Program-made: the position numbers and the translations under genes
DNA from: an uncultured Pirellula sp.
GTDB lineage: Bacteria > Planctomycetota > Planctomycetia > Pirellulales > Pirellulaceae
NCBI GenBank assembly: GCA_903930765.1
Contig: CAIYZV010000255.1
Span: 1 to 52,836 of the forward strand
Reading direction: 5' to 3'
DNA length: 52,836 nucleotides
Notes under the pieces: model-generated
Database searches by the model: none
Seen by the model: only the letters and a program-made list of their open reading frames with translations
Told to the model about the DNA's origin: nothing
Shown here: in pieces, positions 36,994 through 45,879 of the stretch
How the letters are laid out: each line of letters begins with the position of its first letter
Numbering within the stretch: the first letter of the stretch is position 1

Positions 36994-37566
36994 ATGCGTC
37001 GCCTATGGATTGGTGGTTTGGTATTGGGATCGCTTTCGATGGCAACCCAGTCCGCTCAAGCACAATGGACCGAGGCAAAGCATCATTGTCATGTGGATTT
37101 TGCACGCAACAACTCATGGCCGCAGCCATTTCGAGGCCAAGACGCACGATCGGTAGTCGCTCCTTTCGAAGTCATGAAGAACAACGGCTGGCGCGACAAC
37201 AACACCGTCGGTAATCTGATGTTTAAGGATGGGGAGATCTCAGAAGCAGGGCGTCTCAAGATCGCTCAGATCCTCACTGTCCCCCCGCCGAGTCGCCGCA
37301 TTGTTTACATTCAGGCCGCTCCGACGGTCAAGCAAACAGAAGCTCGCATCCAAAGCGTTCAAGTCGCAATTTCGGAAATGGTCCCCACAGGACCTCTTCC
37401 TGACGTTGTCGTAACGAACGTTCCTCCGAGCACGTCATCTGGCTCCTACCAAACCTCTGTGCATCGGGCGATTGCCAACTCGACCCCTCTACCTCGCTTG
37501 CCCGCCTTCAGCGGCATCAACGCTCCGTCAGCGCAGACAACCGCTCCGCAAGACTCGGGCAACTAA
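36994..37566 (+). CDS. Small exported protein of unknown function
   Basis: A 190-residue protein with an N-terminal signal peptide (RLWIGGLVLGSLSMATQSAQAQ). The mature part starts WTEAKHHCHVDFARNNSWPQPF and has an aromatic/His-rich region, a helical segment (VMKNNGWRDNNTV...LMFKDGEISEAGRLKIAQIL) and a Pro/Thr/Ser-rich C-terminus. AAAGGA seven bases before the ATG is a strong ribosome site. No known domain was recognised. It is probably periplasmic or cell-surface. It is followed by a hairpin between convergent genes. Confidence 0.75.
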   Translation: MRRLWIGGLVLGSLSMATQSAQAQWTEAKHHCHVDFARNNSWPQPFRGQDARSVVAPFEVMKNNGWRDNNTVGNLMFKDGEISEAGRLKIAQILTVPPPSRRIVYIQAAPTVKQTEARIQSVQVAISEMVPTGPLPDVVVTNVPPSTSSGSYQTSVHRAIANSTPLPRLPAFSGINAPSAQTTAPQDSGN

Positions 37567-37592
37567 CCTTTGCACTGCATGCCGATGCTGTT

Positions 37593-37620
37593 CGGTTATC
37601 CCCATCATCTTGGGTAACCG
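37593..37620. terminator. Possible hairpin between convergent genes
   Basis: CGGTTA and TAACCG pair, extended by CCC/GGG with a bulge and a loop of about nine bases. No T-run follows, so intrinsic termination is doubtful. Confidence 0.3.
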
Positions 37621-37649
37621 AGGGGGATCCGCATGGCGATCGAAGATCG

Positions 37650-38870
37650 CTAAATACGTACAAAGATGCCTTGACGGTACATCCACCTCAGGATGCACCA
37701 AAACAAGAGCAACGTGATTGCGCCCATCAACATCGGTTGCACCTGCTCAGACACGATCCGGTCCAGCAGAGCACCAAAGTGACGCTCGATCGCGTCCTGG
37801 GTCGGCTTCTCTAGCGTCCAACTCATCACGTAGGCGGCAATCGAATTGGCACCGATCACGGTCCAAAAATACGCCCATCTGGTAAATCCACCCACATCGC
37901 AGATCCAGTGCAAAGCGAGCAACCAGACGAAGCAAAGACCACCGCTCCAAAGGGTCCAGGAGGGCGTCCAAATCCGCTTTACAATCGGGCATACGCCGAC
38001 ATAGTCCAATCCCCAAGCCATCGCCAAACAGACCGCTGCTGCGAAGAGAAAAAAACGACTTCGTTCGGATTCACTAATCTCCTGCCGTAACCAACCTCCG
38101 GCAATCAGCCCCAGAGTCATCGTCGCTAACGTAGGCACAAAGCTCAGCGTGCAATAACCTCCGCCGGAAAACAAAAACGGCTTCTCGCGAGGGAACTGGT
38201 TCATCCACCAAGTATCAAACGCCCACGCCAAATTGCTGTTCTTGTTCCAATGCGCTCCGAACCCATCCGCGTGATGAGACCATGCTGATGGCACCCCGAC
38301 GGCCGCATAATCAAATTCAGATGTCGGCAATGGAAAAGCGGCAAACGCTCCCCAGACCAACCCCAAAATCACCAATACCGTTGCGATCAACCAGCGCGTA
38401 CCTAACGACGCAAACATAAAAAGAATCCAGTACCCAAGTCCAATCTGGGTGAGCGTATCGTCAAACGTGAAATTGGTTTGCGACTTGCCCAAACTGCGTA
38501 GAAAGATACCGAGGAATATCAAAATCAAGCTGCGCCAACATGCGTGCAGAAACATCCACCCCCACGTCTGCCCGGATGCAACTCGTTTGGCATACGAGAA
38601 GGCTAACGATGTTCCTACCAAAAAAGAAAAGCTCGGCTGAATCATGTCATGCAGTGAACAGCCTCGCCATTCAACGTGGGATGTATGAAACGACACCCAC
38701 TCAAATACCCCTTGGATCCACGGGGAGAAACCCTCTTTAAACTCGCGCAGTTGACTCCAATGAAGCACCTCCGCCAGCATGAGGAACATGACCATACCGC
38801 GATAGATGTCGATACTGGGCATCCGGCGACTATTGGATCGTACTGCCGCAGCCTCCGTCGCATCCACCAT
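37650..38870 (-). CDS. DUF5009/HGSNAT-like acyltransferase membrane protein
   Basis: A 406-residue protein with about ten hydrophobic helices. It resembles heparan-alpha-glucosaminide N-acetyltransferase (HGSNAT) and DUF5009 relatives, with features SIDIYRGMVMFLML in the first helix, the conserved HDMIQPSFSFLVG loop and the internal WTLWSGG segment. Such proteins transfer acetyl groups across a membrane to amino sugars. The chosen ATG at 38870 has AGGTGG shortly upstream. The open frame extends to 38966 but would overlap the preceding gene. A small membrane protein gene ends 20 bases upstream, so they form one operon. Activity is inferred. Confidence 0.82.
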   Translation of the reverse strand: MVDATEAAAVRSNSRRMPSIDIYRGMVMFLMLAEVLHWSQLREFKEGFSPWIQGVFEWVSFHTSHVEWRGCSLHDMIQPSFSFLVGTSLAFSYAKRVASGQTWGWMFLHACWRSLILIFLGIFLRSLGKSQTNFTFDDTLTQIGLGYWILFMFASLGTRWLIATVLVILGLVWGAFAAFPLPTSEFDYAAVGVPSAWSHHADGFGAHWNKNSNLAWAFDTWWMNQFPREKPFLFSGGGYCTLSFVPTLATMTLGLIAGGWLRQEISESERSRFFLFAAAVCLAMAWGLDYVGVCPIVKRIWTPSWTLWSGGLCFVWLLALHWICDVGGFTRWAYFWTVIGANSIAAYVMSWTLEKPTQDAIERHFGALLDRIVSEQVQPMLMGAITLLLFWCILRWMYRQGIFVRI

Positions 38871-38890
38871 AAGACCACCTAAAATCCACT

Positions 38891-39220
38891 CTAACGAGTT
38901 CGGAACATCGGTACGACAAAGTCCAACAGCGGGGAACCTGCAGTCAGCAAAAACCCCCATAACCACGGCAGGTTATCCCATAGCTCAGACGGTAGCATGG
39001 TAGCGGCTGCCAACAAGCCGATCGCTGCCACCAGAAAAAATTCCGCTCGCAAAGGCCTCTGCCACGCAGAAAACCACAAGACGACCACCCAAAACGCAAT
39101 CATTAACCCAACGACCCCCATCGCCATCCAGCCGAACAGGATCAGCAGGAATAAGTGGATTAGGTAGTAGTAGGTTAGCTTGAAGGAGAATAAATTTCGA
39201 AGTTTAGCGAGTAAATTCAT
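38891..39220 (-). CDS. Small integral membrane protein
   Basis: A 109-residue protein from ATG 39220 with three to four hydrophobic segments (YYYLIHLFLLILFGWMAMG, LMIAFWVVVLWF, FFLVAAIGLLAAATML, LWGFLLTAGSPLLDFVV). No family was recognised. It sits between the ogt remnant and the HGSNAT-like gene and is probably co-transcribed with both. The upstream part of the frame (to 39298) overlaps the ogt remnant and is unlikely to be translated. No good ribosome site is visible. Confidence 0.6.
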   Translation of the reverse strand: MNLLAKLRNLFSFKLTYYYLIHLFLLILFGWMAMGVVGLMIAFWVVVLWFSAWQRPLRAEFFLVAAIGLLAAATMLPSELWDNLPWLWGFLLTAGSPLLDFVVPMFRTR

Positions 39221-39239
39221 AGGCAGCTTGATTCTACAC

Positions 39240-39488
39240 CTACTTCGGTTTTTTTTCGAGTTCCAGCATGCACTCCTTCCGCGACAAACCCCCAGCACGG
39301 GCCGCCCCAGGCTTTCCTAGTCTTCTCGCCAGCTGCAGACACCTTACTGTCGCTCCATAAGGCACCTCGCACAACCGCCCCCATACGCTCTTCCGAAACG
39401 GTGCGCCGTTGCCCTCACTCGGAACATCAAATCGAGTGCGTGCAAGAGCGAAATACTCCATTACCACCTGGATACGGTCTCTCGACAA
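39240..39488 (-). pseudogene. Remnant of methylated-DNA-protein cysteine methyltransferase (ogt-like)
   Basis: An 82-codon frame resembling the C-terminal domain of Ogt/MGMT. EYFALARTRFDVP aligns with the interdomain strand. APFRKSVWGRLCEVPYGATVRCLQLARRLGKPGAARA aligns with the first half of the DNA-binding domain. The end, AGGLSRKECMLELEKK, aligns with the family's C-terminal tail (GG-x-x-RK-x-x-LLxxE). The intervening 30-odd residues holding the NP-x-x-x-x-PCHR active site are absent, and so is the N-terminal domain. It therefore cannot accept an alkyl group. It follows the 339-residue membrane gene by 15 bases on the same strand. The frame is still open, so expression as a short protein is possible. 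Confidence 0.72.
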
Positions 39489-39503
39489 TCGTCCAGTATC
39501 CGA

Positions 39504-40523
39504 TCACCATTCGGGCTCGGCAGTTACCAAAAAATAAATTAATGGAATCAGCATTGCACAACAAATACCTGCAGCCACGGTAGCTCGTAACCATGGGTTC
39601 AAACGTCGAGCGCATAAATCGACAATCCCCACCATCGACGGCAAAAATAGGACAAGCCAAAACCATCGACTCGGCAACGCCTCACTCACGTAGAACGTTG
39701 AAACTACCAAGCATGCAACCCCCATCCAGCTCAGCCCCAAGATGACAGGCGCTAGAGGCCACGAAAACAGCACTTCAGAAGAGCGAGTAGGTCGGAATAA
39801 CTGGACCACACTGACTCCACTAGAAACACCAACCCCCACCAGCACCCACTCACTCAACGACGCATACGACGGTAATACCATCGCAACGATACAACCAAAT
39901 TGCGCGAGCAAAACCAAGGGATACCATCGCCCTCCTGGTCCATTCGCAATCCCATCCATCGCATACGCATTCCATGCTGCGGCAACAGCGCTCGATACAG
40001 CCAATCGCCCCACCGTAGGAAGTTTGTCCTGATACCCCTCCCCCATCGGAAAAAGCAAGTAACTAGCCCCGATCCAAAACGTCAACAAACAAGGAACCCT
40101 CCATCCCTGAAAGCCTTCCGAAGATCCCAAAAAGAAGTGTTCGAGGGCTAAGGACATGATGACTGCCGGCACCAACCAAACCATCAACATCCACGGTTCG
40201 CGAGCCTCCCATCCAAACCACTCCTTCGGAGATAGCAAAATCCCCCGTTGCATAAAGTCGGACACGATGAAGGCAGAGCAAATCACAAGTGCTCCAATCA
40301 CTCCAATCCCGGTTAACCCGCGCGAGGGTGCCGGCGAATCCTGACGGCGCACAAGCAACCATGCACCGATCCATGCCAGTACCCCAGGTACCAGCAAACG
40401 TTGAATCGCAATTTGGAGCTCAAACCATACGACATCACTCACGCTCTCACTCCATGTCGACAAAATGGATGCTTTGAAATCTTCGATAGCCAAGGCTTGC
40501 GGCGAACGCCATCCCATTTGCAA
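39504..40523 (-). CDS. Multi-spanning membrane protein of unknown function
   Basis: A 339-residue protein with about nine hydrophobic helices (LLVPGVLAWIGAWLLV, LTGIGVIGALVICSAFIV, LMVWLVPAVIMSLAL, and so on to CCAMLIPLIYFLVTA). No catalytic motif or known family was recognised. It is the first gene of the minus-strand membrane cluster. The frame opens with TTG at 40523, and the ATG two codons later (40517) is the more likely start. Neither has a good ribosome site. Confidence 0.65.
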   Translation of the reverse strand: MQMGWRSPQALAIEDFKASILSTWSESVSDVVWFELQIAIQRLLVPGVLAWIGAWLLVRRQDSPAPSRGLTGIGVIGALVICSAFIVSDFMQRGILLSPKEWFGWEAREPWMLMVWLVPAVIMSLALEHFFLGSSEGFQGWRVPCLLTFWIGASYLLFPMGEGYQDKLPTVGRLAVSSAVAAAWNAYAMDGIANGPGGRWYPLVLLAQFGCIVAMVLPSYASLSEWVLVGVGVSSGVSVVQLFRPTRSSEVLFSWPLAPVILGLSWMGVACLVVSTFYVSEALPSRWFWLVLFLPSMVGIVDLCARRLNPWLRATVAAGICCAMLIPLIYFLVTAEPEW

Positions 40524-40806
40524 GAACGAGTTTTGCCGAGAACCATCTTTTCCACAATGATCCTTGATAAAAAGGATTCGTAAAACCCTAGTAACTCCTG
40601 ACTCATACTGGAACCCCCTCGCTCAGAAATCACACATCTCATTGGATTTGTTCACTGCAAATCGTTTACTCCCCGCCGGAATAATTGCCGGCAGGATATA
40701 GTATGACAGGGCCTCTGGAGATATCGCATTCGATTTTCCAACACCCCAAACCCTATCGCGTGGCTGCGCCACTCTTGACGTTGCTTTTTCAAATCCAACC
40801 CTCGCC

Positions 40807-41358
40807 ATGCCTGAATCGCCATCTCCAATAACCGAACCACTGGCAATAACCGAACCACTGGCAAAAACCGAACCGCTGGCTTCGGTCTCTGTCTCCATGA
40901 CCCCTTTGGCTCGCTATGAAGAGTTCCTTCAGTCGCGAGGGCTTCGGAATACCAACCAGAAAAAGTATTTGCTCGAACAAGTCTTCAATCGGCATGAGCA
41001 CTTCGATGCCGATCAACTGATCGATCAACTTCCCTCCAAGGGTAGCCCGAATTACGTGTCCCGCCCCACCGTCTATCGCACCCTTCGTGAGTTCGTCGAC
41101 GCCGGGTTGCTTCACCGCTTCGAACTCGACGGCCGAAGCATGTATGAACTCAACTATGGATATCCCGAACACGACCATTTGTACTGTTCCAAGTGCCGGA
41201 AATTGATCGAGTTCACCTGCGAAGAGATCGTCAAAATCCGCGATGAAGTCGCTCGAACCCACCGGTTTCGAGTTCGCGACCACCGATTTATCATCCAAGG
41301 CGTTTGCGACGAGTGCGCTAAGAAACGATCTGTAGGCCGCCGGCAAGATCGCGTTTAA
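40807..41358 (+). CDS. Fur-family metal-dependent transcriptional regulator
   Basis: A 183-residue protein, or 153 from an in-frame ATG at 40897. The winged-helix DNA-binding domain contains GLRNTNQKKYLLEQVF and SRPTVYRTLREFVDAGLLHRFE. The metal-binding domain contains HDHLYCSKCRKLIEF and the second Cys pair CDEC, as in Fur with structural zinc (CxxC and CxxC). The PEHDHLYC segment supplies regulatory-metal ligands. Fur normally represses iron-uptake genes with Fe(II), but the family also includes Zur, Mur and PerR and the metal cannot be fixed by eye. The first 30 codons include an 18-bp tandem repeat (TEPLA units), so the longer start may be non-native. Neither start has a Shine-Dalgarno. 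Possible target: the dyad at 6815-6831. Confidence 0.9.
   Translation: MPESPSPITEPLAITEPLAKTEPLASVSVSMTPLARYEEFLQSRGLRNTNQKKYLLEQVFNRHEHFDADQLIDQLPSKGSPNYVSRPTVYRTLREFVDAGLLHRFELDGRSMYELNYGYPEHDHLYCSKCRKLIEFTCEEIVKIRDEVARTHRFRVRDHRFIIQGVCDECAKKRSVGRRQDRV
40828..40881 (+). repeat. 18-bp tandem repeat at the Fur-family gene N-terminus
   Basis: Three copies of ATAACCGAACCACTGGCA-type sequence start at 40828, 40846 and 40864; the third begins AAAACC and varies. In frame it encodes I/K-T-E-P-L-A. Confidence 0.9.
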
Positions 41359-41728
41359 GCCACGAGCAAACTTGCAAGCAGCCCGCGATTGTATTTCGAA
41401 AACTGCCAATTGCTAGCGAATCACCAGCATCTCGCTCAGCCCTTCTCCCGCTTGCATGCCTCTCTCCTGTGCCTGCTTCTGTCTTGCATAACAATCGGGG
41501 CGATTCCACCAACGCCCAATCCTAGCAGTCATCCTGGGTGACGCAGTCTCCCCAAATTGTTTCGGCCCCCCGCAAATCTCTCGAAAATCCTAACGTCCGC
41601 AACGGCTGACATTGCTTCGGATTTTCTCTTCTTGTATTCACTCCTAGTGAGTCCCTATTGGGAGCGGTCCCCGACGGGGAACTGCCTCACGTGTACGCAC
41701 GTTCGCCCACGTTTAGGAGGTCAAGCCA
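41359..41728. other. Leader region of the POTRA gene, no gene
   Basis: No coding region is supported. It ends in a strong AGGAGGT ribosome site used by the POTRA gene and presumably holds its promoter. Confidence 0.5.
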
Positions 41729-43171
41729 ATGGCCCTACTGTTCATGACTAGCACCCGGCTTAAAAGTCGAAACTTGATCGGCCGAGGTATTGCGCTCGGC
41801 TTCATCGCATTCGTTATTTCGAGTGCCTTTGGTCCCAGTGCTGTTGTGCCGTGCAGTTATGGTCAAGGAGGTGCTGGTGGGGGCCAAGCGGGTATGCCTG
41901 CGTTCAATGAACCAACCTTCAAAGAGCGAATGTACGAAGCTGGCGGTCTGCCAGTTCGTGAGGTTCGCGAAGGGGCAGTCATCCTATCGGTCAAGGTCGA
42001 AGGCAACCAATCGGTCTCGGAAAACTTTATCTTGTCGCAAATGCAATCGCGCGAAGATCGCGCGTTTGACAAGGAGACTTTCAATCGCGACATCGCGGCC
42101 CTGTACCGAACCAATCTATTCCGCAAAATCGACTCGTACCCTACCGAAACCCCAGAAGGGGTCCATATTCGGCTGGTTGTTTCCGAACGACCGATCATCA
42201 AGTCGGTCGAATTTCTAGGGAACGAACGGGTCGATGAAGGCCCCCTCAAAAAGCACTCAGGGCTTCAAAAAGGTGACCCTCTCGATCCATTCTCCCTGAA
42301 CTCAGCCCGCGGACGGCTGATCGAATACTATCAAGACAAAGGGATGAACCAAGTCGACATCCAAATCATCAAGGGACTGAAACCAGGCGAGCGCGAGGTC
42401 CAATTCCTCATCAACGAAGGGCCTGTCGAACGGATCAACACCATCCGCATGATCGGAAACGTTGAGTTCAAGGAAGACCTTCTCAAACATCGCATCAAAA
42501 GTCGCGACTCCCGCATGGGGCTGACCTCATTCGCCGGCAACAAGTGCTCGGATGCCAAACTCGTCGATGACCGCGACGGTCTCCTGGGCTATTACCGGTC
42601 CCTGGGCTACTTTGACGCTCGTGTCGATTATCAAAAGGCCTACAACGAAGCTGGTGACTTCGTGGATGTTACCTTCGTGATTTCGGAAGGCAAACGCTAC
42701 TTCATCAATTCGGTTTCGATCATTGGGACCAAACGGTACCAACCGAGCGAGCTGATTCCTCACATGACGATGAAGTCTGACGCCGCCTTCCTGCAGATCA
42801 ACAAGCTGAAGGATGAAAAATTTCTTCGCGATCTGTTTGGCGCGCAAGGCCATATCTTCTGCGACGTCGAAGGTGAAGTCGTCTACCAACCGAACAACAA
42901 TCGAGTCGACATCGTCTACCACGTCCGTGAAGGTGACGTCTATCGAGCCAGCGACATTCGAGTCAACATCGACGGTGATCACACGCAGCGTCGAGTCGTC
43001 CTGCAGCCACTGCGAAATCTGCGACCCGGGCAAACCATCGATTCTCGCGAACTCGAAAACGGAGAACGCCGACTTCGTTATTCAACCATATTCAACACAG
43101 ACCCATCGCGCGGTGAATTGCCGAGCGTTTCGGTACAACCCCCTGAACGAATGGAAGACGATAGTTTCTGA
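41729..43171 (+). CDS. POTRA-domain protein (BamA periplasmic half)
   Basis: A 480-residue protein with a signal peptide (residues 14-35). It contains about five POTRA-like repeats from residue 75 to 445, with the characteristic beta-alpha-alpha-beta-beta pattern (VSENFILSQMQSRE, DKETFNRDIAALYRTNLFRKI, and later GYYRSLGYFDARV). It ends without any barrel strands, so it is a BamA/Omp85 front half alone. BamA helps fold outer-membrane beta-barrels and POTRA domains bind the substrates and lipoproteins. AGGAGGT seven bases before ATG 41729 is a near-perfect ribosome site. A barrel gene follows 80 bases later. Confidence 0.9.
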   Translation: MALLFMTSTRLKSRNLIGRGIALGFIAFVISSAFGPSAVVPCSYGQGGAGGGQAGMPAFNEPTFKERMYEAGGLPVREVREGAVILSVKVEGNQSVSENFILSQMQSREDRAFDKETFNRDIAALYRTNLFRKIDSYPTETPEGVHIRLVVSERPIIKSVEFLGNERVDEGPLKKHSGLQKGDPLDPFSLNSARGRLIEYYQDKGMNQVDIQIIKGLKPGEREVQFLINEGPVERINTIRMIGNVEFKEDLLKHRIKSRDSRMGLTSFAGNKCSDAKLVDDRDGLLGYYRSLGYFDARVDYQKAYNEAGDFVDVTFVISEGKRYFINSVSIIGTKRYQPSELIPHMTMKSDAAFLQINKLKDEKFLRDLFGAQGHIFCDVEGEVVYQPNNNRVDIVYHVREGDVYRASDIRVNIDGDHTQRRVVLQPLRNLRPGQTIDSRELENGERRLRYSTIFNTDPSRGELPSVSVQPPERMEDDSF

Positions 43172-43251
43172 TCCTCGAATCGCGACCCCAAAAATCAGCC
43201 TGTTGGATCCATCAGACGTACTCGACAAACTGCCAAACCGAGCTTTTATCT

Positions 43252-44811
43252 ATGCAGCCACTTCATCCAACCATTTCGATTGCAATCGCAAAGCATGCAT
43301 CGATGCTTGGGCATAAACGATGTCTGGCAGCGCTTGCAGTATGCTCGATGGTGCTGATTCTGAATACTCGAATCGCTCACGGTCAATTCGGAGCGCCGGC
43401 ACCACCTCCTGTATCGGCAGCACCTCCCTACGGTTACGGCACCATTCCTTCCGCGGCAAACCCGCAACCCGGATACCCTGCGGTCAATCCTGCTCCCGCG
43501 GCCACCAACTTTGGACAACCGGTCGGCGCACCATCCACAACCGTCTATGGACCGGGCGTGCAACCGCCCGGCTACCCGGTTTCGCAACCGATGGCGGGGT
43601 ATCCTCAAGGCCCGGCATATCCACCATTGGTTCCTGGCCCGATGAATCAACCCGCGCCACCCTTGAATCAGCCATGGACCATCGATCCCAATATTGGCTT
43701 CATGAGCCCCCCACCCTTTGGCTATAACCCCAGGATCCGCGACGTACCGATCGATGTCACTGTCGCCGAAGGTCAAACCGGTCGGTTCTCCGTCGGTGGT
43801 GCGGTCAACAGCGATTTGGGTGTGACAGGAAATATCATTCTGGAAGAGCGTAACTTCGACATCTTCCGGCTCCCAGGTCGCCCGAGCGATATGTTCAATG
43901 GAGCCTTCCGTGGCGCTGGACAGAACTTTCGTTTGGAACTGGTTCCGGGAAACCAAGTCCAACGTTACACCGTCAACTGGACGGAACCGAGCCTCTTCGG
44001 CTACTCCCCGTTTAGCTTGTCCGTAGGTGGCTTTTACTTCACCCGTTTTTATAGTGACTGGTCGGAACAACGCTTGGGGGGGCGCGTCGCCTTGGGCTAC
44101 GACATCACACCCGACTTGTCCTTGTCCACGGAACTTCGAGGCGAGGATGTCAAGATCTTCAATCCTAGCACCAACGGGTCCGAAGAGCTAAATGCCGTCC
44201 TGGGTAGCAATGACTTGTACACGAGTCGATTCCGCCTGGCCCACAACACGCGCGACAGCCCGTTCATCCCCACCGAAGGCCATCTGCTGGAGTTGATCTA
44301 CGACCAAGTCTTTGGGGAATTCGATTTCCCGCGAGCGCAAATCAACTACAGCAAGTACTTCCTCGTTCGCGAACGAGCCGACGGCACCGGGCGTCATACT
44401 TTTACGACAGCGTTCCGAACAGGGTTTGCCGGTGACGACCAGCCGATCTTCGAAAACTTTTTTGCTGGGGGTTTTTCGACCTTCCGCGGCTTCCAATTCC
44501 GCGGTGCGAGCCCCGTACAAAATGGCGTGCAGGTCGGTGGTACGTTCCAATTCCTAGGAACGATGGAATACATGTTCCCGATCACCGCGGATGACATGCT
44601 CAGAATGGTTGCTTTCGTCGACTACGGTACGGTCGAACAAGACATCGAGATCAATTGGGATCAATTCCGCGTCGCGCCTGGTCTCGGTTTCCGCGTTGCT
44701 GTTCCAGCCCTCGGCCCGGCACCTCTCGCTTTCGACTTCGCCGTCCCAGTGGCTTACGCCGATACGGACACTCGACAGGTATTCTCATTCTCAGCAGGCT
44801 TGACGCGATAA
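43252..44811 (+). CDS. Omp85/BamA-type outer-membrane beta-barrel protein (separate from POTRA)
   Basis: A 519-residue protein with its own signal peptide (CLAALAVCSMVLILNTRIAHG), then a Pro/Gly/Tyr-rich stretch (residues 45-160), then a barrel of the Omp85 surface-antigen type. The conserved loop motif is FRGFQFRG, the equivalent of the VRGY/F lid sequence. The barrel ends in FSFSAGLTR. No complete POTRA is present. The pair with the POTRA protein upstream could jointly replace a single BamA. The start may be ATG 43252 or ATG 43300, and neither has a clear ribosome site. The stop overlaps the scpA start by one base. Confidence 0.85.
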   Translation: MQPLHPTISIAIAKHASMLGHKRCLAALAVCSMVLILNTRIAHGQFGAPAPPPVSAAPPYGYGTIPSAANPQPGYPAVNPAPAATNFGQPVGAPSTTVYGPGVQPPGYPVSQPMAGYPQGPAYPPLVPGPMNQPAPPLNQPWTIDPNIGFMSPPPFGYNPRIRDVPIDVTVAEGQTGRFSVGGAVNSDLGVTGNIILEERNFDIFRLPGRPSDMFNGAFRGAGQNFRLELVPGNQVQRYTVNWTEPSLFGYSPFSLSVGGFYFTRFYSDWSEQRLGGRVALGYDITPDLSLSTELRGEDVKIFNPSTNGSEELNAVLGSNDLYTSRFRLAHNTRDSPFIPTEGHLLELIYDQVFGEFDFPRAQINYSKYFLVRERADGTGRHTFTTAFRTGFAGDDQPIFENFFAGGFSTFRGFQFRGASPVQNGVQVGGTFQFLGTMEYMFPITADDMLRMVAFVDYGTVEQDIEINWDQFRVAPGLGFRVAVPALGPAPLAFDFAVPVAYADTDTRQVFSFSAGLTR

Positions 44812-45626
44812 TGATTGCCTTCGATGTGGATCTTCCAGGCTATCACGGCCCACTCGATCTACTCCTCTACTTGATCCGCCGCGAGGAATTGGAGATCCAA
44901 AGTATTTCCCTCGCCAAGGTGACCAAGCAATACAGCCAGTTCATCGAAGTCCTCAGCGAACTCGATCTCGACAACATCAGCGAATTTGTCGACATCATCA
45001 GCCAACTGATCGAATGGAAGGCGGAACGGGTACTACCCACCGCTCCGGATGAATCCGACCCGCTTGCGCGAGAAGAAGACGCCCAGTCTCCGCACTTGAT
45101 CGAGCGTTTGATCCAATACAAGCGATTTCGAGACATCGCGAGCGTCCTCGACGAACAGAGCCGATTGTGGCAACTCCGGTATCCACGCCAATCCGTCGAA
45201 ATCCCGAAGCGCCGCGTACCTGCAGAAGAGCATCCTATCGCGAAAATCGAGATCTGGGATTTGGTCAGTGCTTTTGGTCGAATTCTCAAAGCCCGGCAGA
45301 CACCTCCCACCCAAGAAATTCGTTACGACGACACCCCGATCCATGTTCACATGCAGCGTATCCATGCTCGCGTTCAGGAATGCGAGCGGGTGGAACTACA
45401 GGATCTTTTCGCGCCAGGGATGCACAAAAGCGCTCTGGTAGCCATGTTCCTAGCGACGCTCGAGATGACTCGTTACCACGGCCTCATCGCTGTGCAATTC
45501 GATTGCGACGGTCCTCTTTGGCTCGAAAAAGGAGCCGGATTTCCAGCAGAGCTCGCGGTGCATCAAGTCGACTCGATGGATGCCAATGCCATCGCGAACT
45601 CCAACATGCCGGTACGGCCTCGTTAG
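44811..45626 (+). CDS. scpA: Segregation and condensation protein A
   Basis: A 271-residue kleisin of the SMC-ScpAB condensin that organises and segregates the chromosome. The N-terminal domain begins FDVDLPGYHGPLDLLLYLIRREELEIQSI (family hallmark L-E-x-F-E-GPLDLLLxLI). It continues with AKVTKQYSQFIEVL and EFVDIISQLIEWKAERVLP. The C-terminal winged-helix end is RYHGLIAVQFDCDGPLWL. ScpB is not adjacent. The start ATG overlaps the last A of the barrel gene's TAA (TAATG), so the two are translationally coupled. The gene order barrel-scpA is unusual and need not reflect a functional link. Confidence 0.9.
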   Translation: MIAFDVDLPGYHGPLDLLLYLIRREELEIQSISLAKVTKQYSQFIEVLSELDLDNISEFVDIISQLIEWKAERVLPTAPDESDPLAREEDAQSPHLIERLIQYKRFRDIASVLDEQSRLWQLRYPRQSVEIPKRRVPAEEHPIAKIEIWDLVSAFGRILKARQTPPTQEIRYDDTPIHVHMQRIHARVQECERVELQDLFAPGMHKSALVAMFLATLEMTRYHGLIAVQFDCDGPLWLEKGAGFPAELAVHQVDSMDANAIANSNMPVRPR

Positions 45627-45879
45627 CCCCTTTTTTTGTTCCAGCATTGGGTTCGAGCAAGTTTCTCATGCCATTCCCTTTCGGGGTGGTTTTCGCCCGA
45701 TCCACATCTGAGAACTTTGTTTTTACTCCACGCCCCTCGAAAATGCTCCCCGGGTGTTGTCGAAATCCAGGATTTAGGTCAGCATGTTCGTTATAGCAAC
45801 GCTGGTTCGGATGCAACGAAACGAAGAAAACCATCTAGGTCCCTACACTCTCTGCAGTTAGGCCAAGTAAACTTGCGAC

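Noticed and set aside
43172-43251. Possible frameshift joining the POTRA and barrel genes
   Set aside because: The barrel protein has its own signal peptide after an 80-base gap, so two genuine genes are more likely than one broken gene.
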